From Arthrobacter sp. ov118 (GTDB lineage: Bacteria > Actinomycetota > Actinomycetes > Actinomycetales > Micrococcaceae): a stretch of DNA of 64,000 nucleotides. Both the position numbers and the translations under genes were made by a program. The notes under the pieces are model-generated. The model was given only the letters and a program-made list of their open reading frames with translations. It was not told where the DNA came from and did not search any database. Positions 52,906 through 60,804 of the stretch are shown piece after piece. Numbering within the stretch: the first letter of the stretch is position 1; every line of letters begins with the position of its first letter. Location of the stretch: contig NZ_FPAY01000001.1 of assembly GCF_900116495.1 (NCBI RefSeq), forward strand, positions 1 through 64,000, written 5' to 3'.

Positions 52906-54051
52906 TCAGGAAACCGCGGAATCGGAGGCAGGCAGCAACGCGCGGATCGCGGCTTCCCAGATCCCGAGCTGAGATTCCGCTGCCAGCGGCTTGGCGGCGC
53001 TGTCCGCCGCCCGCTTCCACTCCATGATCTGCCCGCGGTCCAGCGACTGGATTGTTTTGGCCAGCGCCGTCGGGGTGAAGTCCGGAGTGACCGTGCCAAA
53101 ACCGTACTGGTTGACGATCTCCACCATCGACGGTGAGGGTCCCACAATCACGCCCAGACGGGCCTGAACCGCCTCGAAGAACTTGTTGGGCAAGGCGTTC
53201 TCCATGTTGAAATTCGTCGGGGGAAGGAACACCAGCGAGACGTCATATCCGCTCAAAGTCTGAACGAGTTCGGCATAAGGCACTGGATCGCGGAACTTCA
53301 CCGCCGGTACGTCAGCCGCCGCCTGCTTCAGTTCGGCGACGTAATCCGGTTCGTTGGGCATCACGATCATGTCCAGCTCGACCCCGGACGGCGCGCTGCG
53401 CATCGCCTCAATCAGGTTCTCCAGCTTCCGGTAGCGCTGCCCCGCAGCACTGTGGATCAGCCTGATTGTCTCCCCGACAGGCCGAGGCGCTCCCTCCGCG
53501 AAGGGCGCTGCGTTCGTGACCACGCCCGCCGCAACCCCGAAGTCCCGGGTGTACTGCGCCGCGATGCCCGGCGCGACCGTGGTGAGAGAGCGGGCCCGGG
53601 GCAGGTACGTGCGGCACAGCCACCGCATGTACGGTGCGACGAACAGGCGCCACTTGAGGTCGTCGTCCTTTTCCTTCGGCGCAAACTCATGGAGATCGGA
53701 ATGGACCCCGTACTTCGCTTCCAGTTCCAGGGCCAACGGCAGCGTGTTCAGATCATTGGCAAGAATGACATCGACGGAAACGCCTGCCAGCAGCTTCCGC
53801 GCCTGCTGCACCGCCGACATTTGGTCATAGGCGCGTCGGTAGCGACGGCCCAGCAGCCCGATCCTGTCCGAAGGCCAGCCGATCGCATCCGGCGACAATG
53901 CAAAATGTTCATCCACGCCATCCGGCGCGGCCCCGTAACCGCACGTGATGAGGTGATACTTGCCGCTGAAGAGCCCCACCTGCTTGAGCACGCGCGGGTC
54001 AGACCGGATCGGCGAGAAGGAGATGATGAGAAGTCGGGGCAAGGCAGTCAT
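52906..54051 (-). CDS. Family 4-like glycosyltransferase (GT-B)
   Basis: 381 residues. LLIISFSPIRSDPRVLKQVG at the start, DVILANDLNTLPLALE, HEFAPKE and a C-terminal domain with LIHSAAGQRYRKLENLIEAM and NALPNKFFEAVQARLGVIVG (E-x7-E-like donor site) mark a GT-B enzyme. No membrane segments. Coupled to the downstream membrane glycosyltransferase by one base. Confidence 0.85.
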   Translation of the reverse strand: MTALPRLLIISFSPIRSDPRVLKQVGLFSGKYHLITCGYGAAPDGVDEHFALSPDAIGWPSDRIGLLGRRYRRAYDQMSAVQQARKLLAGVSVDVILANDLNTLPLALELEAKYGVHSDLHEFAPKEKDDDLKWRLFVAPYMRWLCRTYLPRARSLTTVAPGIAAQYTRDFGVAAGVVTNAAPFAEGAPRPVGETIRLIHSAAGQRYRKLENLIEAMRSAPSGVELDMIVMPNEPDYVAELKQAAADVPAVKFRDPVPYAELVQTLSGYDVSLVFLPPTNFNMENALPNKFFEAVQARLGVIVGPSPSMVEIVNQYGFGTVTPDFTPTALAKTIQSLDRGQIMEWKRAADSAAKPLAAESQLGIWEAAIRALLPASDSAVS

Positions 54052-54133
54052 GCCTCCATCATTCCAGACCCCGAGGCCACCCCTTCACGCCGGGCAGCGT
54101 CCCGCCGGCAAGCGGGTGCGTGAATGCCCGCCG

Positions 54134-55225
54134 CTAAAAAATGTTCCGCAGAAAGGGAATCCGGGATGCCAGGACAGCGATGGTAAAGCTCAGGACCAGC
54201 GTGGCCGCGTAACTTGCGAAGGCTGCCACGACCGACCTGCCGTCGAAGACCGCCGGCACGTTCAGCCTGATGATTTCGAAGACCAGCAGGTGCACGAGGA
54301 ATACGCCGAAGGAAGCTGCGGAGATGGTCACGAGCATCCGCCCGGCCGCGGGTGCAGGCGTGATGCGGCTGAAAATGGACCTGGCCGACAGAAATACCGC
54401 CACGGCCAACACCATGACCGTTGGCGAGAGGTAGCTGACCGGCGACACCACGTTCAGCAAGCCCGCCTGTCCCTGGTGTCCGTACTGCCACAGGCAGAGT
54501 CCCGCCAACCCAATTGCGACCACGATCGCGGCGAAAAGCGACCAGCCCCTGAGCAAGACGCCCCGCAGCGCGCGGCCGGCCACGAAATAGCCAACGTAGG
54601 GCAGCCAGTGAGTGAAGATGTTCAGGCTGATCGGCCTGGCGAAGCCCAGCGACCCTGCGATTCCGGGAGCCATGAAAGCCAGCGCTGTGGCGGCCAACAG
54701 GGCAGCCGCAAGGATCTGCGCCCGCCGCGGTCCCCCGTTCTGCAGGAACGCCGTGATGAGCGGGGCAACCAGGTAAAGACCGAGAATCAGCCAAAGGAAG
54801 TACAGCTGGGTAAAGACGGCGCCGTCATAGAGCAACTGGGCCGCCCTGGCCGGTGGCAGGTCTTCACCGCGCATCAGCCACCGGACTCCAAGCAGGTAGA
54901 CCAGGTGCCACACGATAAGTGCCGGCAGCAGCCGCACCGCCCGTTTGCGGTAAAACGATCTCGGTTCCAGGACCCGGTCCTGGGGCGCCAGCAGGAGTGC
55001 ACCGGAAATCATGACGAAAACCGGCACGACCCAGATGAAGGGGATATCCAGGGCCGCCCCCAGCCACCAGTTGCGCGACCCGCGCTCGGAATGGCCCATA
55101 ACGTACCCGAAGAGGTGGATCGCTACCACACCACAAATACTGAGAATTCTCAGTATGTCCAGGGAGTAGTCGCGAGGCGAAGCGACGGCCGCGCTAGCTT
55201 CCGGGCGTGCCCTGAGAACCGTCAC
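54134..55225 (-). CDS. Acyltransferase family 3 membrane protein
   Basis: 363 residues with about ten membrane segments. SLDILRILSICGVVAIHLFGY includes the catalytic-type histidine; RSFYRKRAVRLLPALIVWH is the conserved RxxxR(R)hhP motif of acyltransferase-3 enzymes, which move acetyl or other acyl groups onto surface sugars. Overlaps the DUF2304 gene by four bases; part of the five-gene operon. Confidence 0.88.
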   Translation of the reverse strand: MTVLRARPEASAAVASPRDYSLDILRILSICGVVAIHLFGYVMGHSERGSRNWWLGAALDIPFIWVVPVFVMISGALLLAPQDRVLEPRSFYRKRAVRLLPALIVWHLVYLLGVRWLMRGEDLPPARAAQLLYDGAVFTQLYFLWLILGLYLVAPLITAFLQNGGPRRAQILAAALLAATALAFMAPGIAGSLGFARPISLNIFTHWLPYVGYFVAGRALRGVLLRGWSLFAAIVVAIGLAGLCLWQYGHQGQAGLLNVVSPVSYLSPTVMVLAVAVFLSARSIFSRITPAPAAGRMLVTISAASFGVFLVHLLVFEIIRLNVPAVFDGRSVVAAFASYAATLVLSFTIAVLASRIPFLRNIF

Positions 55226-55620
55226 TCGCTCTCCTGCATCCGTTCCGAGAACACGTCCGAGGTCGCTGGCGGCGCATCCTTGAGCCAGGGGCGGGGGGTT
55301 TCGTCAATGGCGATGCGCCGGGAAAGTTGGGTGAGCGTTGTCTCCATGTGCCGGAAGCGCTGGTAGGTCGTGGCCATAAAAACCATGAAGCTGACGATCA
55401 GCCCGTAGAGGACAAGATCCGTGCCACGGCCGATCCCGAGGGAACGGGCGAGCATGGTCAGTAGCTCCGGAAAGAAGATCGACAACGCGGCCACAACCGC
55501 GAAAATCACCAGCATTATCCGGCGGATGGCCAGGTGCCGGGCATTCGAACCGCCGCGCATGAGCGCGAGGGAGACGATGACGACGGCAAGTACGAGAACT
55601 ACTTGGACTATGATCTGCAA
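55222..55620 (-). CDS. DUF2304 family membrane protein
   Basis: 132 residues with three hydrophobic segments (QIIVQVVLVLAVVIVSLALM, IMLVIFAVVAALSIFFPEL, DLVLYGLIVSFMVFMATTYQ) and a short cytoplasmic tail, with RFRHMETTLTQLSRRIA. DUF2304 proteins almost always lie next to a dolichyl-phosphate-type GT2, as here (four bases), and may anchor or regulate it. Function unproven. Confidence 0.85.
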   Translation of the reverse strand: MQIIVQVVLVLAVVIVSLALMRGGSNARHLAIRRIMLVIFAVVAALSIFFPELLTMLARSLGIGRGTDLVLYGLIVSFMVFMATTYQRFRHMETTLTQLSRRIAIDETPRPWLKDAPPATSDVFSERMQESE

Positions 55621-55624
55621 TTTC

Positions 55625-56290
55625 TCACCTAAACAGGAGGTCAGCGATGATGTTGACGGAGTTCAGCAGGGACTGGCCTTTTGCCTTTGAGTAATCGGTG
55701 TAGATGATCTCCACCGGGTGCTCCACCCAGCGCGGGCTGATCTCGGACACCTGATGGATCAGCTCAGAGGCGTGCGCCATCCTGTTCTGGGTGAGGTGGA
55801 TCTTGCGGGCGACCTCCGGACCGATGGCGCGCAGGCCATTGTGCGCGTCCGTGAGCGCCATTCCGGTGGCCAGCCGGGACTGGATCGCGGCGGTCCGCAA
55901 CACCAGACGCTTGGCCGGGGAAAGTTTCGTGCGGCCGTCCAGGAACCGTGAGCCCAGAACCAGGTCGGCTTCGCCTGTCCGCACACGCTCAGCCATTGCT
56001 TTGGCGTCCTCAACCCGGTGCTGACCGTCGGCGTCGAACGTTACGATGCAGTCAAGTTCGGGATCCTGCAGCGCGTACTCGAAACCCGTCTGGAGGGCCG
56101 CACCCTGGCCGAGGTTGACGGGGTGCTGGACCACAACTGCGCCGGCCTGCCTGGCCACATCCTGCGAGCCATCGCTACTTCCGTCATCGACGCACACGAC
56201 ATTCGGAAACTCCTTGCGGACTCCGTCGATCACCCCGCCAACGACGGAGGCCTCGTTGTACATAGGTATGACTATCCAAGTGCGACTCAC
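55625..56290 (-). CDS. Dolichol-phosphate mannosyltransferase-like GT2
   Basis: GTG 56290 gives 221 residues, starting VSRTWIVIPMYNEASVVGGV; the frame back to 56770 lacks glycosyltransferase features. VVCVDDGSSDGSQDVARQAG, NLGQGAALQTGFEYAL and IVTFDADGQHRVED (DxD) are DPM1-type motifs. It would charge polyprenyl phosphate with a sugar at the inner face of the membrane. First gene of the operon running to 51402. Confidence 0.87.
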   Translation of the reverse strand: MSRTWIVIPMYNEASVVGGVIDGVRKEFPNVVCVDDGSSDGSQDVARQAGAVVVQHPVNLGQGAALQTGFEYALQDPELDCIVTFDADGQHRVEDAKAMAERVRTGEADLVLGSRFLDGRTKLSPAKRLVLRTAAIQSRLATGMALTDAHNGLRAIGPEVARKIHLTQNRMAHASELIHQVSEISPRWVEHPVEIIYTDYSKAKGQSLLNSVNIIADLLFR

Positions 56291-56477
56291 CCACCAAGTA
56301 TTCCACAGACGACACCATCGAACCGGGCGGCGCCGCGGCCCGCGGCGCGAACGGAAGGGCTGAGGCGGGGCCTGGATCCGGCAGTCGCGCGACTGCCGCG
56401 GGGCCGGCAGAACCGGAGCCCAGGCAGCACCCCGCGTACTATGGGAAGGATTCTTCCCCGCCGTTTTGGAGTACTCC

Positions 56478-58313
56478 TTGAAACAACTGCGCCGCACGAT
56501 GCGCGAGCTGCTGCCTCTTCTGCCCGATAACGCGAGGCGGTTTCTGACTCTCTTCGGCGTGCTCTCGGCGGTCCTCTCGCTCCTCGATTCGGCGGCGCTG
56601 GGCGTCTTTGCTTTGGTCTTGAACCAAATCCTCAAGGGCGGGACGATGACCCTGCCAGTTGTAGGAACCGTCAGCCAGGAGACGAGTCTTTTGATTCTTG
56701 TCTCCTCGGCAATGGTCATGATCCTGAAATCCGTGCTCAATATCTGGCTGCAGTGGGTGTCCACCCGCAAGTTTGCCGACTATGAACTTGAGATTGGGTC
56801 CATTCTCTTCCAGAGCTACATCCGTGCCCCGTGGACGGAAAGGATGAAACGGTCTACCACCGAGCTTGTCCGGATGATCGACGTCGGAATTGCCAACACC
56901 GTATCGGGAGTGCTTTTCCCGGCTGTAGCTCTGCCGGCGCAGGCGCTGACTTTCGCATCGGTCCTCGTGGTGCTGGTCGCTGCATCCTGGCAGACCGCTT
57001 TGTCCACCGTCATTTACCTCGGGATCATCGCGGCTTTCCTTTACCTATGGCTCTCAAAGAAGTCGTATGAGGCAGGAAAGGTGAACCGCGACGCCGCACA
57101 GCGTATGTCCACCCTGGTGGCTGAAATGCTCGCGGCCCTCAAGGAAATCACCCTCCGCGACAAGGCTGAAGAAGTAGGCGGCATCGTCCTGCATAGTCGC
57201 GAACGCGCCGCCCGGTCACGGTCCAATATCAGGTTCATGAGCGCGGTCCCAAGATTTGTCATCGACATGGCCCTGATCGGCGGCTTCCTGCTGATCGGGG
57301 CGGTTGGCTACACGATCGGCGGCATGGAAACGGCCATGTCGTCGGTGGCGATCTTCGGCCTGGCCGGATTCAAGCTGGTGCCGGCGCTCACCACGGTCCA
57401 GGGCCAGATGACCCTGATCCAGTCGACTCTTCCCTACACCGAGATCGTGATCCGGGACATCAAGGACGCGGCCGTCTTCAGGGAAAACGCCGAGAAGCTT
57501 GGCAAGACCCCCATCACCAGCGAACCGAAAATGCTTGAACTGAAGGACGTTGAATTCACCTATCCGGGGGCAGAGGGTCCGGCGGTCACCAATATCAGCC
57601 TCAGGCTGCCCATCGGCTCTTCCGTGGGAATCGTGGGCCAATCGGGAGCCGGCAAGTCCACCCTCATCGATATCTTCCTGGGCTTGTTGACCCCGTCGAA
57701 AGGCACCATGACCCTGGACGGCGTGCCGCTCGAGGACGTGCTGTCCGATTGGCGCAAGCGCGTGGGCTATGTGCCCCAGGACGTGGCAATCTTCGACGGC
57801 ACAGTCGCCCAGAATGTGGCCCTGAGCTGGGGCGGCGACATTGACGAGGACAAAGTTCGAACGGCGCTGGAACGCTCCCAGCTCCTCGACACCATCAATA
57901 CCCGCGCCGGCGGAATCCATGGCCGGGTCGGCGAACGGGGCCTGGCCCTCTCAGGCGGACAACGCCAGCGTCTGGGCATTGCACGTGCCTTGTACATGGA
58001 CCCCTTGGTCCTGGTGCTCGACGAGGCCACCAGTGCGCTGGACACGTCCACGGAAGCCGCAGTCGCCAATGCCATCAGCGAGCTGCACGGCGAGATCACC
58101 GTAATCTCCGTGGCTCACCGTCTCTCCACGATCCGGCATAACGACCAGATCTGTTTCATGAAGGAGGGCACCATCGTTTCGCAGGGAATTTTCGACGAGG
58201 TCGTTCGCGACAATCCGGATTTCGCCCAGCAGGCTGCCCTCGCGGGCCTCTACCACCCGGACGGCGCCCCAGCCGCAGGAGAGGTGGCGCGCCCGGAGGC
58301 ACGCGCGCTGTAA
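56478..58313 (+). CDS. ABC exporter, fused membrane and ATPase domains
   Basis: TTG 56478 (GGAG six bases ahead) gives 611 residues. Six membrane segments within about 1-320, then an ATPase: Walker A GQSGAGKST, Q-loop YVPQDVAIFDG, signature LSGGQRQR, Walker B LVLVLDEATSALD and switch VAHRLST. It is a homodimeric type IV exporter of the MsbA/PglK group. Location among glycosyltransferases suggests flipping of a lipid-linked glycan, but lipid, peptide or drug export cannot be excluded. Confidence 0.87.
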   Translation: MKQLRRTMRELLPLLPDNARRFLTLFGVLSAVLSLLDSAALGVFALVLNQILKGGTMTLPVVGTVSQETSLLILVSSAMVMILKSVLNIWLQWVSTRKFADYELEIGSILFQSYIRAPWTERMKRSTTELVRMIDVGIANTVSGVLFPAVALPAQALTFASVLVVLVAASWQTALSTVIYLGIIAAFLYLWLSKKSYEAGKVNRDAAQRMSTLVAEMLAALKEITLRDKAEEVGGIVLHSRERAARSRSNIRFMSAVPRFVIDMALIGGFLLIGAVGYTIGGMETAMSSVAIFGLAGFKLVPALTTVQGQMTLIQSTLPYTEIVIRDIKDAAVFRENAEKLGKTPITSEPKMLELKDVEFTYPGAEGPAVTNISLRLPIGSSVGIVGQSGAGKSTLIDIFLGLLTPSKGTMTLDGVPLEDVLSDWRKRVGYVPQDVAIFDGTVAQNVALSWGGDIDEDKVRTALERSQLLDTINTRAGGIHGRVGERGLALSGGQRQRLGIARALYMDPLVLVLDEATSALDTSTEAAVANAISELHGEITVISVAHRLSTIRHNDQICFMKEGTIVSQGIFDEVVRDNPDFAQQAALAGLYHPDGAPAAGEVARPEARAL

Positions 58314-58325
58314 GCAATCGCCGGC

Positions 58326-58352
58326 GCCGCCGGCCCGTCACGGGCTGGCGGC
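58326..58352. terminator. Hairpin between convergent exporter and glycosyltransferase genes
   Basis: GCCGCCGGCCCG (58326-58337) pairs with CGGGCTGGCGGC (58341-58352) with one wobble around TCA. T-rich tail is weak (CCAGTTCCC). Confidence 0.5.
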
Positions 58353-58359
58353 CAGTTCC

Positions 58360-59358
58360 CTAGCGGCCGGCGATTCCCCGGTAGAGATCCGCCAGACGGT
58401 CCACGTATGCTGCCGCGTCGTATCTGGGCAGCGCCCACGTTGACCCGCCCAATGCGCACGCAGCAGCCTGCGGGTCCTTAAGCGCTTCGAGGACCTGTTC
58501 CACGACTTGGTCCTCCGTTCCCTCCAAGACCGGGGGCGTCGAGCCGTCGTCCGGCCGCGCCAGCCGCGTCCCCAGGGCGGCCAGCGGCACGCCCATGCAC
58601 AGGGCTTCGAACTCGCTGGTGGCAAAATTGTTGGTGGCCTGGCCGACGCCGACATGGGCCCCGGACATGACGCGGTGGTATTCCTCCTGCGACATGCGGT
58701 CCAACAGCGTCACACCGGCCTCCGCCGCCCGCCCGGCCCCCGGCCCCCAGTTCAGTCCGAGAATCCGCACTTCGGGACCGACTGCGCGTCGGAGCCGGCG
58801 AGCCAGGCTCAACTGCCGCTCCACCCCCTTGTCTTCGTCCCAGCGCGAGACAAAGAGGATGGTCGGCCGGGCGTCCGGCCGCCAGTCAGGGAGGCTGGCA
58901 GCGTCAACTAGGGCGGGCAGGAATTCGGCGTCCGGCCGTGCCGCCAGGGCGTTTTCAGCGGTGTCGTTGTTCGCGAAGAAGACGTGCGCGGCGCCGTCGA
59001 TGGCACGCTGGATCTCATCGTGGAAGGCAGGATCTCTCCACTGTTTGCGGATGTCGGTACCGTGCAAGGTCAGGGCGTAGGGACGGCTCGGCATACCACG
59101 TTCGCGCAGCAGCCGCGCGCTGGTGGCGTAGTGGACATGGACGACGTCCGCCTTCCACAGCTTCGCGGACCTGCGGGCGACATACGGAACGAAGCGCGCC
59201 CGGGCCAGGACCGGATTGGCCGGTGCAGGAGTCAGGGGGCGCACCAGTTCGGGCGGCAGGTAGTCCCACTTCTTGCCTGCCCGGCTGGCGGCCCGGACCA
59301 TGGTTCGGGCCACGAAAGCGCAATCGTTGAATTGCAGTACATGAGGATCGGCCTTCAT
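58360..59358 (-). CDS. Glycosyltransferase of the GT4 (GT-B) type
   Basis: ATG 59358 gives 332 residues; the frame runs back to 59526 but the extra 56 residues are Arg-rich and unlike the family. ADVVHVHYATSARLLRERG, YALTLHGTDIRKQW, ILFVSRWDEDKGVERQL and ATSEFEALCMGVPLAALG (E-x7-E) are GT-B features. Convergent with the ABC exporter, divergent from a GT2 gene. Confidence 0.83.
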   Translation of the reverse strand: MKADPHVLQFNDCAFVARTMVRAASRAGKKWDYLPPELVRPLTPAPANPVLARARFVPYVARRSAKLWKADVVHVHYATSARLLRERGMPSRPYALTLHGTDIRKQWRDPAFHDEIQRAIDGAAHVFFANNDTAENALAARPDAEFLPALVDAASLPDWRPDARPTILFVSRWDEDKGVERQLSLARRLRRAVGPEVRILGLNWGPGAGRAAEAGVTLLDRMSQEEYHRVMSGAHVGVGQATNNFATSEFEALCMGVPLAALGTRLARPDDGSTPPVLEGTEDQVVEQVLEALKDPQAAACALGGSTWALPRYDAAAYVDRLADLYRGIAGR

Positions 59359-59490
59359 CCCTGCCGCCTTGCCTCGGCGGCTGCGGGGGACGTTCCCCGG
59401 GCGGCGCGGACGGAATCCCGAGTTTCGTTTGGCACCCAGTAAGGTTATCGCGGGACTCCCCAAATAACCTCGTTCAGGAGTGCTTAGTCC

Positions 59491-60648
59491 ATGCGCCAAA
59501 GCATCGAAGTCGTCATACCGGTCCATGATCCCGCACGGCCGGTAGCGCGCGGGATAGCATCCGCCCTAGACCAGCGCTCCGCGCTGGCCGTCCGCGGCGT
59601 CGACCTGCACGTGACTGTGGTGCTGCACAACCTTGCAGCGGACAGCCTGCCTCAGCCCGGATCCGCGGCTGAACTTCCGGCTAGCGGCGACGGCGTCACG
59701 TATCTCACCCACGCCGACGGCGTGGCGTCACCGGCCGGCCCCCGCAACTACGCCCTGAGCCGCAGCGATGCGACCTACCTGAGCTTCCTTGATTCAGACG
59801 ATTACCTGGAACCTGGTTCGCTGCTGTCCTGGTGGCAAGTGGCCGAAAAGCGCTCTGCCGCCGCGGTGATCGCACCGTTACGGACACCCTCGGGCCACAT
59901 CCTCGGGTCCCCGCGAATTCGACCGTCCAAGCCCCGGGTCCTCCACCCGCTCCGGGACGGGCTGGCATACCGCAGCGTGCCCTACGGCCTGTTACGCCGG
60001 GAGAGTTTGCTCGCCCTGGGTTTTGGCTACACCGAGGGCATCCTGACCGGCGAAGACATTGAACCCACGTTGCGGCTCTGGTTCCGCTCCGGAGCCATTT
60101 GCTATCCGTACGGCGCGCCCGCGTATCGCCAGACGGACGACTCAGGGCCAGACCGCGTAACGAGCTCTATCCGGCCGCTAAGACAGGAGTTCGCGTGGCT
60201 GGAACACCTGCTTGACACGGACTGGCTGCGGCGGGCATCGACGTCGGAAAGGCGCGCCATCGCGCACAAGGTCCTGCGGGTGCACGGCGTCGGGGCCCTG
60301 CTCAGACGCGCCGACGCCCCCGACTCCCCCGGCCGGCCACCATTGTGGGATCCCGAGGAGAGCCGGTATTGGCGCGAAGTGGCCGACAGGGTCCTGTCCC
60401 TCGCCGGCGGTTCCATTCCAAGTATCAGCAGGCGCGACCGGGCACTCATCGGGGCCGCGGGCTCGGCCGGCGAGCTTCAGCAACTGCGCACCCTGGCGGC
60501 CGATTACCGAGGCTCCGGACGGATGGGGGCATTGCTCACTCCACGGCTGCGGGACTCACTGTCCCGCGACTCGACGCTTCGCCACTACCTCACCGAGAGA
60601 GTGCGGGCCACGACCGGCGTTTTCACAGCACCGCCCGCCGCACCCTAA
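59491..60648 (+). CDS. Family 2 glycosyltransferase with C-terminal extension
   Basis: 385 residues, CAGGAG ten bases before the ATG. IEVVIPVHDPARPVARGI, LSFLDSDDYLEPGSLL (DxD) and LTGEDIEPTLRLWF (ED motif) define a GT2 catalytic domain in about 1-220. The last ~160 residues are not recognised and contain STSERRAIAHKVLRVHG and RDSLSRDSTLRHYL. It is the first of a plus-strand series with the DUF6541 and wecB genes. Confidence 0.82.
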   Translation: MRQSIEVVIPVHDPARPVARGIASALDQRSALAVRGVDLHVTVVLHNLAADSLPQPGSAAELPASGDGVTYLTHADGVASPAGPRNYALSRSDATYLSFLDSDDYLEPGSLLSWWQVAEKRSAAAVIAPLRTPSGHILGSPRIRPSKPRVLHPLRDGLAYRSVPYGLLRRESLLALGFGYTEGILTGEDIEPTLRLWFRSGAICYPYGAPAYRQTDDSGPDRVTSSIRPLRQEFAWLEHLLDTDWLRRASTSERRAIAHKVLRVHGVGALLRRADAPDSPGRPPLWDPEESRYWREVADRVLSLAGGSIPSISRRDRALIGAAGSAGELQQLRTLAADYRGSGRMGALLTPRLRDSLSRDSTLRHYLTERVRATTGVFTAPPAAP

Positions 60649-60804
60649 AAGAGAACCGGCGACAAAAAGAGCTCCGGCGACAAGGAACCCCGCGATAAGG
60701 GAACCCGCGCCACCGTCCCTCCGCCGCCGCAGGCTTCCGCGCGCAAGGGTACCCGCCCGGCTTGCTAGACTCGAGTCGGTAATTTCGGACGGGCAGGAGC
60801 ATTA
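60649..60804 (+). other. Gap with degenerate CCGGCGAC/AAGGAACC repeats
   Basis: Directly after the GT2 stop, units such as AACCGGCGACAAAAAG, AGCTCCGGCGACAAGG and AACCCCGCGATAAGG form an imperfect ~15-bp repeat to about 60710. TAGACT near 60764 could be the -10 for the next gene, and GGAGC precedes its ATG. No ORF is supported. Confidence 0.4.
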
